Source: an uncultured Fidelibacterota bacterium (GTDB lineage Bacteria; Fidelibacterota; Marinisomatia; Marinisomatales; Marinisomataceae). From it: 64,000 bases of DNA. Below, in pieces: positions 16,944 through 26,063 of this stretch (position 1 is its first letter; the number at the start of each line of letters is the position of its first letter). Location of the stretch: positions 1 to 64,000 of the forward strand of contig CACGWZ010000001.1 in assembly GCA_902576865.1 (NCBI GenBank), written 5' to 3'. A program made the translations under genes and the position numbers. The notes below the pieces were generated by a model that searched no databases, was not told the DNA's origin, and was given only the letters and a program-made list of their open reading frames with translations.

Positions 16944-17635
16944 ATATGAACATATTGAGAATCGGCCACCGAGGATCAAAAGGCTATGTTGCAGAAAATA
17001 CTCTTGAATCGATTAAGCATGCTATTTTATTAGGAGTAAATGGAATTGAGATTGATGTTTTTAAATGCTTGAGCGGCGAACTAGTTCTATCACATGAAAA
17101 TAACTTAAAGCGATTAACTGGTAAATCAGGTCAATTGGAAAAACTAACTCTAGGTGAACTTAAAAAATTTTTGGTAGTTGGAAAGTATAAAATTCCTACA
17201 TTGACAGATGTTTTACAGACAATTGAAACGCCACTTTTTGTCAACATAGAGCTAAAAGGATTAAATACAGCGCAAGCCACATCTAAAATTATTACGAATC
17301 TATCTAAAAGCACTTCATGGAGATTAGAAAACTTTATTATTTCAAGTTTTAATTGGAATGAGCTTGAACAATTTAGATCCATAGATAAAAATACTCCAGT
17401 TGGAGTACTACTAAGTAATTCGATGAGTATAAATGAAGCTATTGAGTTTGGGAAAAAAATCAATGCGCAGGCTATACACCCTAATTTTAAACTACTTAAT
17501 GAAAAAACGGTTAAAAAGATTAAAAATAATGGTTTTAAAATTTATACCTGGACTGTGAATAGTAAAGATGATATTAATTATATGAAAAAACTTAAAGTTG
17601 ATGGGATTATATCAGACTTTCCAGATAAAATTTAA
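16940..17635 (+). CDS. Glycerophosphodiester phosphodiesterase
   Basis: Cleaves glycerophosphodiesters to glycerol-3-phosphate and an alcohol. The sequence is a compact single-domain GDPD (about 230 aa) with the metal and catalytic residues in order: RIGHRGSKGYVAENTLES (His, Arg, Glu), GIEIDVFKCLSGELVLSHE (Glu, Asp, His) and NIELKG (Glu), ending with TWTVNSKDDINYM and DGIISDFPD. No signal peptide, so it is cytoplasmic. The start is GTG at 16940, overlapping the argS stop, or ATG at 16946; the latter removes only two residues. Confidence 0.92.
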   Translation: MNMNILRIGHRGSKGYVAENTLESIKHAILLGVNGIEIDVFKCLSGELVLSHENNLKRLTGKSGQLEKLTLGELKKFLVVGKYKIPTLTDVLQTIETPLFVNIELKGLNTAQATSKIITNLSKSTSWRLENFIISSFNWNELEQFRSIDKNTPVGVLLSNSMSINEAIEFGKKINAQAIHPNFKLLNEKTVKKIKNNGFKIYTWTVNSKDDINYMKKLKVDGIISDFPDKI

Positions 17636-17805
17636 TCATTAATTTTAGCAGGAAAAATAAAGTATAAAATAATTCCAGATACAAATGCAATCAATCCTTT
17701 CAAAAATGGTAAAGGAAAAACTAAAAGAAAACTTTCTTGGAGCCATGAGAGTATAGCAAACATTATTCCAAATGAACCAAGTAAATTCCAAAAAAATTTT
17801 CTCAT
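17632..17805 (-). CDS. Small hydrophobic ORF, 57 aa, two membrane helices
   Basis: An open frame runs from ATG 17805 to TAA 17632, encoding MRKFFWNLLGSFGIMFAILS at the start and FPAKIND at the end. It has two hydrophobic stretches (about 9-20 and 26-52) with basic residues at the N-terminus, the topology of a small two-helix membrane protein. No strong ribosome site is visible. It fills the gap between the GDPD gene, whose stop it overlaps by 4 bases, and tmRNA on the same strand. No family is recognised. It may be real, or a chance ORF in AT-rich DNA. Confidence 0.4.
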   Translation of the reverse strand: MRKFFWNLLGSFGIMFAILSWLQESFLLVFPLPFLKGLIAFVSGIILYFIFPAKIND

Positions 17806-17851
17806 ACATTAATTTAAATAATATTACGTTTGAATAATGTTAGAATTTTCG

Positions 17852-18196
17852 TGGAGGCGGGGAGATTCGAACTCCCGTCCAAAGTAGAGAAAAAGTAGAC
17901 ATCTACATGTTTAGTTTCTTGATCGTGTTTCACTAGATACCTGTACAAGAACAAACAGCTATAAAGCAATCTTCTAAGGTTTCATTTATTTAACAGAAGC
18001 AGAAAAATAAACTATCTCATTTTTATGACACCATTCAGCGAACGATGAGAAACGTCTACTGATGATGGGCTTCAGCAATTAAGCGAAAGCCATTTGGCCA
18101 TTATCGGCACTTAATATAGGTTAGAAGTTTTAAGAGTTACTAAGCTCTACATGCAATCTAAGATTTCATTCTAAAATGTCGAAACCGGTCGCCCCC
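17852..18196 (-). ncRNA. ssrA: Transfer-messenger RNA (tmRNA)
   Basis: 345-nt one-piece tmRNA that rescues stalled ribosomes. On the minus strand the 5' end is GGGGGCGACCGGTTTCGACA, the standard start of the tRNA-like domain, and the 3' end carries the T-arm GGGAGTTCGAATCTCCC and acceptor strand CGCCTCC, which pairs with the 5' GGGGGCG (one G-U). The discriminator A at 17852 is followed by CGA, so CCA is not encoded. The tag reading frame that fits reads ADNGQMAFA and then TAA (codons at 18108-18079), preceded by TTAAGT. Pseudoknot-rich sequence follows. The tag end -AFA differs from the usual -LAA. Confidence 0.93.
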
Positions 18197-18239
18197 AATT
18201 GTCAAATAAAACTGAAAATACAATACATTTTGGAAACAA

Positions 18240-18273
18240 AAAAGGCTCTGTAGCGCCAACCCCAGAGCCTTTT
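18240..18273 (-). terminator. Orphan terminator hairpin upstream of tmRNA
   Basis: Perfect 11-bp stem AAAAGGCTCTG (18240-18250) / CAGAGCCTTTT (18263-18273). On the minus strand it is followed by a run of six T. No annotated minus-strand gene precedes it: the tRNA and gcvP to the right are on the plus strand. It either ends an unannotated small transcript or insulates or attenuates tmRNA transcription. Confidence 0.7.
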
Positions 18274-18306
18274 CGATTGCTTGTATTTGCGTACAATAAT
18301 CTAATT
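18240..18306 (-). ncRNA. Candidate small RNA ending at the orphan terminator
   Basis: A promoter-like pair lies upstream on the minus strand: TTGAAA (18340-18335), 17-base spacer, CATAAG (18317-18312). Transcription from it would give an RNA of about 65-70 nt that ends in the 18240-18273 hairpin plus its T-run, and contains a small TCTAA-AA-TTAGA inverted repeat near its 5' end. No known RNA family is recognised. It could equally be a leader for tmRNA. Confidence 0.25.
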
Positions 18307-18441
18307 TTAGACTTATGCAAACTAATAATAAATTTTTCAAATGGTCAATATTTTTTATTTCAAATTTGAAAAAAAATTTTAAAAAATGACTTTTTATGAG
18401 TATTAATTTAAATTTTATAGGTTATATTTTAGCCTAGTTTT

Positions 18442-18513
18442 GCCTCCGTAGCTCAATGGTAGAGCAGGGGCCTTTTAAGCCCTTGGTTGTAGGTTCGAGT
18501 CCTTCCGGGGGTA
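18442..18513 (+). tRNA. tRNA-Lys (anticodon UUU)
   Basis: 72-nt cloverleaf: acceptor GCCTCCG / CGGGGGT (with G1-U72 and another G-U), D-arm GCTC-AATGGTA-GAGC, anticodon stem-loop GGGGC-CTTTTAA-GCCCT, so the anticodon is TTT, and T-arm GTAGG-TTCGAGT-CCTTC with one T-T mismatch. Discriminator A, CCA not encoded. It lies 24 bases before the gcvP start, so it is probably made from the same primary transcript. Confidence 0.93.
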
Positions 18514-18537
18514 CTATTTTGGGGAAATCTCATAATT

Positions 18538-21354
18538 ATGTCTGAATTTCATAAAAAACATATTGGTCCTTCACAGAGGGAAATTGATGAAATGTTGCAA
18601 TATCTTGGTTGCAGTAGTCTCAATGATCTTCTTGATAAGATTGTGCCTAAAAATATTCTTGATATAGATGACATGTCTATTGGAAATGAAGTATTCTCTG
18701 AAAATGATATTTTAAATCACGTTAAAAATATTGGTACTAATAATAAAGTCCATAGATCTTTAATCGGCCAAGGTTATTATGATACCATTACTCCAAACGT
18801 CATTTTAAGAAATATACTTGAGAATCCAGGCTGGTATACACAGTATACTCCATATCAACCTGAAATCTCACAAGGTAGATTGGAAGCTCTTTTGAATTAT
18901 CAAACAATGATTACTCAAATTACTGCTTTACCAATTGCTAATGCATCCCTTTTAGATGAAGGAACTGCAGCGAGTGAAGCGATGTTAATGCTTTATCGCA
19001 AAAATAAATCTGAAAAAACGCAATTTTTAGTTGATAAAGAATGTTTTCAACAAACTATAGACGTCATTATTTCAAGAGCTGAGCCATTAAATATTGAAAT
19101 CATTGTAACAGACTTTAAAAATTTTGATTTTACCAATGCTTTTGGTTGTATTGTCCAATATCCAAATAAATATGGACAAATTGCGTCAGACAACGATTAT
19201 AAACGTGTTGTATCTGATGCACATAGTTCAAATTGTAAGGTCATATTTGCGAGTGATTTAATGTGCTTACAGCTTTTTGAAGCTCCGGGTAATTTAGGAG
19301 CTGACATAGCTGTTGGTAATAGTCAACGATTTGGTGTGCCACTTGGGTATGGCGGGCCTCATGCTGCATTTATGTCTACAAGTGAAGAATTTAAAAGAGA
19401 TATTCCTGGGAGAATTGTAGGAGTATCTCAAGACCGTAGAGGAAATCAAGCTTATAGACTTACACTTCAAACCAGAGAACAGCATATTAGAAGAGAAAAA
19501 GCAACTTCAAATATTTGTACAGCTCAAGTATTACTTGCTATCATTTCAGGAATGTATGCATTATTTCACGGTCCAGATGATTTAAAAAATATTGCAAGAC
19601 GAATTCATAGTCATACAAAAGAACTTGCCCATAAAATTGCAAATCTAGGTCATGAGATTGTAACTAATGATAATTCATTTTTTGATACAATAGTAATCAA
19701 ATTATCGAACATGAGTATTGATAGTTTAAAAGATAGGGCATTAAAGCATAATTTTAATTTGATGTATCACGATAATGGACTTATTGGTATCTCTTTGGAT
19801 GAGAAAACAGATTTTGCTGAAGTTGAGACGCTTGCAAATCTATTTGATGCACATAATGATTCTAAAAATTCTTATAATATTTTTAAACCGAATAGAGTAG
19901 GAGATATTTTAACTCATCCTATTTTTCATAGCATTAATTCAGAAACAGAAATGCTTAGATACATCAATAAGTTAGAAAAAAGGGATCTGTCCTTGAACTA
20001 TAGTATGATACCATTAGGGTCTTGTACTATGAAACTGAATGCGACTGTTGAAATGATTCCAATTAGTTGGCCAGAATTCAATTCTATCCACCCTTTTGCA
20101 CCATTAAGTCAGGCTAAGGGTTATGAAAAAATCATTAATGAACTAGAAGAAATGCTTTATAAGGTTACTGGATTTGATGCCGTATCGTTTCAACCAAATT
20201 CTGGTGCGCAAGGAGAATATGCTGGGTTACTGAGTATTAGAGAATATCACAAAGCAAATAATTCAAAAAGAGACGTATGTTTAATCCCTGAATCAGCTCA
20301 TGGTACAAATCCAGCAAGTGCAATAATGGCAGGACTTAAAGTTGTAATAGTAAAATGTGATGATCATGGAAATATAGATTATGAAGATTTGAGTAAAAAA
20401 GTAGATGAAGCTGGCGATAGACTATCATCATTAATGGTGACTTATCCGTCAACACATGGCGTATTTGAACATAACATTGATGAAATATGTAACTTAATTC
20501 ATGAAAATGGCGGCTTGGTATACATGGATGGAGCCAACTTGAACGCTATGGTTGGTGTATGTAAACCTGGCAAGTTTGGAGCTGATGTTATGCATATAAA
20601 TCTTCATAAAACTTTTTGTATACCACATGGTGGAGGTGGTCCAGGTATGGGTCCAATCTGTGTTAATGAAAAATTAAAGCCACATCTTCCAAAACATAGT
20701 TTCACCGATGCAGATTATTCCTACTCAGTATCTTCATCCCCTTTTGGTAGTGCAAGTATTCTATTAATTTCTTATATCTATATGAAATTGATGGCAGCAA
20801 ATGGTTTGTTAAAAGCATCTCAAGTGGCAATTTTATCTGCTAACTACATGGCTAAAAGGCTAGAAAATGATTATAGCATTTTATATCGCGGCAAGAGTGG
20901 TTTAAATGCGCATGAGTTCATTGTTGATTGTAGATCATTTAAAGCGACTGCTAATATTACTAACGAAGATATTGCCAAAAGATTAATTGATTACGGGTTT
21001 CATGCTCCTACTATGTCTTGGCCGATTCCAGGAACACTTATGATTGAACCGACTGAAAGTGAAACAAAATCTGAACTTGATAAATTTTGTGATGCAATGA
21101 TTGCAATTAAACAAGAAATTGTTGACATAGAATCAGGCAAAATGCCTCAAGAAGATAATGTTTTAGTTAATGCTCCTCATACTGTAAATGATATTTGTGA
21201 TGATTGGAATCATCCTTATTCAAAAGAAAGTGCTGTTTTTCCAACTCAATGGAATAAAGAAAATAAGTTTTGGCCATATGTTTCTAGAATTGATAATGCT
21301 TTTGGAGATAGAAATTTTTTCTGCGTATGTCCCGATATAAATTCATATAAATGA
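18538..21354 (+). CDS. gcvP: Glycine dehydrogenase (decarboxylating), single-chain P-protein
   Basis: PLP-dependent P-protein of the glycine cleavage system: decarboxylates glycine and passes the aminomethyl group to the lipoyl H-protein. At 938 aa it is the long form in which the two halves (GcvPA- and GcvPB-like) are fused. The N-half contains QRFGVPLGYGGPHAAF; the C-half contains SLNYSMIPLGSCTMKLNA and the PLP lysine in INLHKTFCIPHGGGGPGMG (Lys691). FIVDCRSFK and PTESE complete the C-terminal region. No gcvT, gcvH or lipoamide genes are adjacent. No glycine riboswitch is seen; the leader is almost fully occupied by the tRNA. It overlaps arsC by 4 bases. Confidence 0.97.
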   Translation: MSEFHKKHIGPSQREIDEMLQYLGCSSLNDLLDKIVPKNILDIDDMSIGNEVFSENDILNHVKNIGTNNKVHRSLIGQGYYDTITPNVILRNILENPGWYTQYTPYQPEISQGRLEALLNYQTMITQITALPIANASLLDEGTAASEAMLMLYRKNKSEKTQFLVDKECFQQTIDVIISRAEPLNIEIIVTDFKNFDFTNAFGCIVQYPNKYGQIASDNDYKRVVSDAHSSNCKVIFASDLMCLQLFEAPGNLGADIAVGNSQRFGVPLGYGGPHAAFMSTSEEFKRDIPGRIVGVSQDRRGNQAYRLTLQTREQHIRREKATSNICTAQVLLAIISGMYALFHGPDDLKNIARRIHSHTKELAHKIANLGHEIVTNDNSFFDTIVIKLSNMSIDSLKDRALKHNFNLMYHDNGLIGISLDEKTDFAEVETLANLFDAHNDSKNSYNIFKPNRVGDILTHPIFHSINSETEMLRYINKLEKRDLSLNYSMIPLGSCTMKLNATVEMIPISWPEFNSIHPFAPLSQAKGYEKIINELEEMLYKVTGFDAVSFQPNSGAQGEYAGLLSIREYHKANNSKRDVCLIPESAHGTNPASAIMAGLKVVIVKCDDHGNIDYEDLSKKVDEAGDRLSSLMVTYPSTHGVFEHNIDEICNLIHENGGLVYMDGANLNAMVGVCKPGKFGADVMHINLHKTFCIPHGGGGPGMGPICVNEKLKPHLPKHSFTDADYSYSVSSSPFGSASILLISYIYMKLMAANGLLKASQVAILSANYMAKRLENDYSILYRGKSGLNAHEFIVDCRSFKATANITNEDIAKRLIDYGFHAPTMSWPIPGTLMIEPTESETKSELDKFCDAMIAIKQEIVDIESGKMPQEDNVLVNAPHTVNDICDDWNHPYSKESAVFPTQWNKENKFWPYVSRIDNAFGDRNFFCVCPDINSYK

Positions 21355-21761
21355 AAAAAATAATTTTCATTTGTACTGGTAATTCATGTAGATCTCAAAT
21401 GGCACATGGATTATTTCGTGAAATGTGTAGTGAAAAATTCGAAGTTTTTAGCGCCGGATCTCATCCTAGCAGAGTTCACCCTGCTGCAATCAAAGTTATG
21501 AATGAAGTAGAAATTGACATTTCTCATCATACATCAGATAATATTAAAATATATATGGATAAAAATATTGATATCGTAGTTACGGTATGTGATAATGCTG
21601 ATAAAGAATGTCCAACTTTTCCAGGTAAAATTAAAAGAATTCATTGGAGCATTGAAGATCCATTCAAAAAATGGTCATATGATGAAAACGATTTAAGTGT
21701 TTTTAGAACTACTAGGGAAATACTAAAAGAAAAAATTTCTGATTTGTTGACAACTATTTAA
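21351..21761 (+). CDS. arsC: Arsenate reductase, low-molecular-weight phosphatase type
   Basis: Thioredoxin-coupled arsenate reductase of 136 aa. The phosphatase P-loop is CTGNSCRS, with nucleophile Cys8 and Arg14. The second and third redox cysteines are Cys80 and Cys87 ([16 protein letters not shown]), spaced as in the Cys10/82/89 relay of the family. The general acid Asp is in IEDPFKKW. These cysteines favour arsenate reductase over a plain tyrosine phosphatase. There are no other ars genes (arsB, arsR) nearby. The ATGA overlap with gcvP implies coupling, and its 3' end overlaps carB by 8 bases tail to tail. Confidence 0.9.
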   Translation: MKKIIFICTGNSCRSQMAHGLFREMCSEKFEVFSAGSHPSRVHPAAIKVMNEVEIDISHHTSDNIKIYMDKNIDIVVTVCDNADKECPTFPGKIKRIHWSIEDPFKKWSYDENDLSVFRTTREILKEKISDLLTTI

Positions 21762-24700
21762 AATATTCTTGTAGTGCTTTGACACTAATTTTGTTTAAAT
21801 GTTTCATAGAATCAATAGCAGCTCTTGCCCCTGGAAGCGTAGTAATAGTTAAAATATTTTTCATCACTGACGTTTTTCCAATCGCTTCTTCGTCAAATCT
21901 TGATTGTGGCCCTTCAGGTGTATTGATTACTAATTGAATATTATCATTTAGAATTTCGTCAACAACGTTTGGTCTTCCTTCACCAACTTTAAACATTTCA
22001 TCGCAAATAATACCATGTTCATTGAGAAATTTGCATGTACCCTTAGTAGCGACTAGACTAAATCCTAAACCCATTAGACTTTTTGCTATTGGAACAAGAC
22101 CTTCCCTATCTGCTTTATTTACAGATAAAAAGGCTGTTCCTTGTTTTGGAACATTGTATCCATCTGACTTCATAGCTTTTAAGAAAGCACTACCAGTACT
22201 CATATCAATACCCATTACCTCACCAGTAGATTTCATTTCAGGACCTAAAAAAACTTTTTCATCTTTAAACTTTTTAAATGGTAGAACTGCTTTCTTAACA
22301 GCATAATGTTCAAAATTATTTTTTTGTAATTTGAATTCATTTAATGATTTACCAACTGAAATTTGTGCGGCTATATTTGCCAACGGAACATTGGTGTACT
22401 TACTGACAAATGGAACTGTTCGACTCGATCTTGGGTTAACCTCTAAAACATATACTTTGTCATCTTTTACAGCAAATTGAAGATTTATCAGACCTACTAC
22501 TTTAAGTTCAAGTGCTAATTTGGCCGTAATAGTTTCAATTTCTTTTTTAACTGCATCACTTACTTCGTATGGTGGAATTACACATGAAGAGTCACCAGAA
22601 TGAACGCCCGCTTCTTCAATGTGCTGCATAATACCACCAATGAAAACTTCATGTCCATCACAAAGTGCATCTACATCAAACTCAAATGCATTTTCTATAA
22701 ATTGATCAATTAAAATTGGATGATCATTTGTTGCTTCAGCTGATCTGAAAACATAATCCACTAATTGTTCTTTGGAGTATACAATTTGCATTGCCCTTCC
22801 ACCTAATACAAAACTTGGTCTTACTAATACAGGAAATTTAGCAGTTTCAGCATAACTATAAATGTCATCATAATTTTTGGCTATACAATATTCAGGGGTG
22901 GAGATCTTTAGTTTATCAATTACCTTAGTAAACTCTTCTCTGTTTTCAGCAAGATTAATACTGTCGGATGATGTACCATATATTTTAACTCCCGCAGAAG
23001 TAAGTTGATTAGCAATTTTTAAAGGTGTTTGACCACCAAATTGTACTAATACACCATCGGGTTTTTCAAAATTGATAATATTCATAACATCTTCAAATGT
23101 TATCGGTTCAAAATAAAGTCTGTCAGCTAAATCAAAATCGGTTGAAACAGTTTCTGGATTACAATTAACCATTATTGATTTATAGCCAGCATCCCTTAAA
23201 CCAAATACCGCCTGTACACAGCAATAATCAAATTCAATACCTTGACCAATCCTATTTGGTCCACCTCCTAAAATCATAATTTTCTTTCCTTCAAGGGGTT
23301 GTAAATCATTTTCTGATTCATAAGTAGAATATGAATAAGGAGTTTCTGCTTCAAACTCTCCAGCACAAGTATCTACTAATTTATAAACTGGTGTAATTCC
23401 TTGGTCAATTCTCATTTGTTGCACTTTGTCTTCAGATAAATTATTTAGGCGAGCTATTTGTAAATCTGAAAATCCATTCTTTTTTAGCAACTCTAAGTTA
23501 TCTATTGAAGAAAAATTTTTCTCAATGTTCACTATTTCTTGAATCTCCGTTAAAAACCATGGATCTATACCAGTATTTTTATGAATTTCTTCGATTGAAT
23601 ATTCCTGTTTTATAGCTTCTTTAACCTTTAACATTCTAAATGCGCTTCCATCGTTTAAAGATTTTATATCTAGTTCTCTAAATCTTTTAATATCTAGATC
23701 TTCTTCTCTTGGATCTTTTGTTTCAAATCCTGGTAGATTGAGCTCTAAAGAACGAAAAGCTTTTTGAAATGATTCTCTAAATGTTCTTCCAATTGCCATT
23801 GCTTCACCAACAGACTGCATTTGAACACCTAGTTTCCCAGAAGCAGATGAAAATTTTTCAAAATCAAACCTTGGTAACTTTGTAACGATATAGTCTATTG
23901 TTGGCTCAAAAGCTGCTAATGTTCTATTTGTGATATCATTTTTCAATTCATCTAAAGAAAATCCAACTGCTAGTTTAGCTGCAATTTTTGCTATAGGGAA
24001 TCCTGTAGCTTTAGATGCTAAAGCTGAAGACCTACTTACTCTTGGGTTCATTTCAATTATGACCATTCTTCCATCAACTGGATTTACCGCGAATTGAACA
24101 TTTGAACCTCCAGTATCAACTCCTATTTTTCTAATACATTTGATTGCTGCATTTCGCATTACTTGAAACTCCTTATCACTTAATGTCATTGCAGGAGCTA
24201 TTGTAATGGAATCACCGGTATGAATACCCATCGGATCAATATTTTCAATTGAGCAAATTATGATAACGTTATCATTTAAGTCTCTTATGAGTTCGAGTTC
24301 ATATTCTTTCCAACCATTTAAGTATTCTTCGACGAGCACCTGTCCTGTTGGGCTCTCCTTCAATCCTTTGCTTACTGATGTTTCAAATTCATCTTCGTTA
24401 TAAGCAACTGAGCCACCTGAACCACCTAATGTAAAGGACGGTCTGATAATCGCAGGTAAAGAAATTTTACCTAATAAATTTTTTGCCTCATCTAGTGATT
24501 TAACAGTATATCCGTATGGTAAATCCAGACCAATTTCTTGCATGGCGCTTTTAAACATTTCTCTACTTTCAGCAGTTTCAATAGCTTTTCTGTTAGCACC
24601 AATGAGTTCTACATTATACTTTTTAAGAATGCCTTCTTCATCTAACTTCATAGCTACATTCAAAGCAGTTTGACCTCCAACAGTAGGAAGAATAGCGTCA

Positions 24701-24948
24701 GGTTTTTCTTTTTTTATTATTGCTTCAATATATTCTGCAGAAATAGGTTCAATATAGGTTTTGTCAGAAAATTGAGGATCTGTCATAATTGTTGCAGGGT
24801 TAGAATTAATCAATACAACTCTATATCCTTCCTCTTTTAAAGCCTTAATAGCTTGTGTCCCAGAATAGTCAAACTCGCATCCCTGCCCAATGACAATGGG
24901 TCCAGCCCCTATCACTAAAATAGTGTTTATATCGCTACGTTTTGGCAT
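21754..24948 (-). CDS. carB: Carbamoyl-phosphate synthase, large subunit
   Basis: Makes carbamoyl phosphate from ammonia, bicarbonate and two ATP for arginine and pyrimidine synthesis. 1064 aa, standard full length. Two homologous ATP-grasp halves are seen: the first begins [19 protein letters not shown], the second [18 protein letters not shown] near residue 560. Metal-binding stretches are [19 protein letters not shown] and [16 protein letters not shown]. The C-terminal allosteric domain starts near residue 935 ([14 protein letters not shown]). The start overlaps the carA stop by 14 bases, so the subunits are coupled. Confidence 0.98.
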   Translation of the reverse strand: MPKRSDINTILVIGAGPIVIGQGCEFDYSGTQAIKALKEEGYRVVLINSNPATIMTDPQFSDKTYIEPISAEYIEAIIKKEKPDAILPTVGGQTALNVAMKLDEEGILKKYNVELIGANRKAIETAESREMFKSAMQEIGLDLPYGYTVKSLDEAKNLLGKISLPAIIRPSFTLGGSGGSVAYNEDEFETSVSKGLKESPTGQVLVEEYLNGWKEYELELIRDLNDNVIIICSIENIDPMGIHTGDSITIAPAMTLSDKEFQVMRNAAIKCIRKIGVDTGGSNVQFAVNPVDGRMVIIEMNPRVSRSSALASKATGFPIAKIAAKLAVGFSLDELKNDITNRTLAAFEPTIDYIVTKLPRFDFEKFSSASGKLGVQMQSVGEAMAIGRTFRESFQKAFRSLELNLPGFETKDPREEDLDIKRFRELDIKSLNDGSAFRMLKVKEAIKQEYSIEEIHKNTGIDPWFLTEIQEIVNIEKNFSSIDNLELLKKNGFSDLQIARLNNLSEDKVQQMRIDQGITPVYKLVDTCAGEFEAETPYSYSTYESENDLQPLEGKKIMILGGGPNRIGQGIEFDYCCVQAVFGLRDAGYKSIMVNCNPETVSTDFDLADRLYFEPITFEDVMNIINFEKPDGVLVQFGGQTPLKIANQLTSAGVKIYGTSSDSINLAENREEFTKVIDKLKISTPEYCIAKNYDDIYSYAETAKFPVLVRPSFVLGGRAMQIVYSKEQLVDYVFRSAEATNDHPILIDQFIENAFEFDVDALCDGHEVFIGGIMQHIEEAGVHSGDSSCVIPPYEVSDAVKKEIETITAKLALELKVVGLINLQFAVKDDKVYVLEVNPRSSRTVPFVSKYTNVPLANIAAQISVGKSLNEFKLQKNNFEHYAVKKAVLPFKKFKDEKVFLGPEMKSTGEVMGIDMSTGSAFLKAMKSDGYNVPKQGTAFLSVNKADREGLVPIAKSLMGLGFSLVATKGTCKFLNEHGIICDEMFKVGEGRPNVVDEILNDNIQLVINTPEGPQSRFDEEAIGKTSVMKNILTITTLPGARAAIDSMKHLNKISVKALQEYFK

Positions 24949-26035
24949 TACTCTTCATCATATTAAAAAATTCTTTGAAGACATATCTAGAATCATGCGG
25001 TCCTGGGCTAGCTTCAGGATGATATTGAACTGAATATGCTGAAATATCATTACAACTTATGCCAGCAACAGTATCGTCATTTAGATGTTTATGTGTTACA
25101 ATTACATTGGATGGAAGAGAATCTTCATCAACAGCAAATCCGTGATTTTGAGATGTAATTTCAACTTTGTTTGTAATTAAATTCTTTACTGGCTGATTGA
25201 TTCCCCTATGACCAAACTTCATTTTGAATGTATTTGCACCTAGCGCTAAAGCCAAAATTTGATGTCCAAGACATATTCCAAATATTGGTTTCTTGCCTAA
25301 TAGATTTTTTACCGTTTCTATTCCATATGTTACAGCGGCAGGGTCTCCTGGACCATTTGATAAAAATACCCCATCTGGATTGGAAGAAAGTATTTCTTCA
25401 TGTGAGACATTTGCTGGAAAAATTTCCACTTCGGCTTTATGCTCTAGCATTATATCATATATATTACTTTTCATTCCAAAATCAATAGCTGCAATTTTAT
25501 AAATAGGGTTATCGGTGCTTGATAAAACCACTTTTTTCTTTCTTGCAACTTTAATTGCTAAATCTTGACCTTCCATTTTAGGAATATTGTTGATTTTTTT
25601 AATTAAACTATTTGGATCAAAGTCCTCTGTTGAAATGATTCCTCTCATCGCACCATTTTTCCTTATATGAATTGTTAAAGCTCTTGTGTCAATATCTTGA
25701 ATGCCAATTATCTTATGTTTTATCAAAAATGATGACAAGGACTGTTCAGACCTCCAATTAGAGGGTTGTATTGATTCGCTCTTAATTATAAATCCTGTAG
25801 CATAAACTCTTTTTGATTCGGTATCGCTATTATTGGTCCCATAATTTCCTATATGTGGACTGCTCATTACAATCATCTGATTAGAATATGAAGGATCGGT
25901 TAATATTTCCTGATACCCAGTCATTCCAGTATTGAAACAAACTTCACCGAAAGTTTCTCCACTTTCACCAAGACTTTTTCCGATAAAAAAAAGGCCATCC
26001 TCTAGAAACAGGATAGCCTTTTTTAATTTTTGCAT
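24935..26035 (-). CDS. carA: Carbamoyl-phosphate synthase, small (glutaminase) subunit
   Basis: Class I glutamine amidotransferase subunit (366 aa) that feeds ammonia to CarB. The N-terminal domain has the conserved [20 protein letters not shown]. The glutaminase domain has SNGPGDP, the nucleophile Cys in [13 protein letters not shown], and the His/Glu of [14 protein letters not shown]. The ATG at 26035 fits the family start ([14 protein letters not shown]). Unusually, codons 5-16 form a strong terminator-like hairpin (see 25985-26023). The gene starts 28 bases after the ABC permease gene on the same strand. Confidence 0.97.
   Translation of the reverse strand: MQKLKKAILFLEDGLFFIGKSLGESGETFGEVCFNTGMTGYQEILTDPSYSNQMIVMSSPHIGNYGTNNSDTESKRVYATGFIIKSESIQPSNWRSEQSLSSFLIKHKIIGIQDIDTRALTIHIRKNGAMRGIISTEDFDPNSLIKKINNIPKMEGQDLAIKVARKKKVVLSSTDNPIYKIAAIDFGMKSNIYDIMLEHKAEVEIFPANVSHEEILSSNPDGVFLSNGPGDPAAVTYGIETVKNLLGKKPIFGICLGHQILALALGANTFKMKFGHRGINQPVKNLITNKVEITSQNHGFAVDEDSLPSNVIVTHKHLNDDTVAGISCNDISAYSVQYHPEASPGPHDSRYVFKEFFNMMKSNAKT
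25985..26023 (-). promoter_or_regulatory. Terminator-like hairpin within the 5' end of carA (possible attenuator)
   Basis: On the minus strand AAAAAGGCTATCCT (26023-26010) pairs with AGGATGGCCTTTTT (26001-25988): 14 bp with one G-U pair, 8-base loop, followed by three more T, giving an unbroken run of eight T. The G-U replaces a mismatch only on the minus-strand RNA. It begins 10 bases after the carA ATG, so an initiating ribosome would cover it. It is either the terminator of the upstream ABC operon overlapping carA, or a translation-sensitive attenuator of carAB. Confidence 0.6.
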
Positions 26036-26063
26036 GGCCTATTTTAAATCAATTAAACAAAAA

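Noticed and set aside
18538-21354. Possible glycine riboswitch upstream of gcvP
   Set aside because: The leader from the preceding gene's edge to the start is taken up by tRNA-Lys and only 24 bases remain; no tandem aptamer motif is present.
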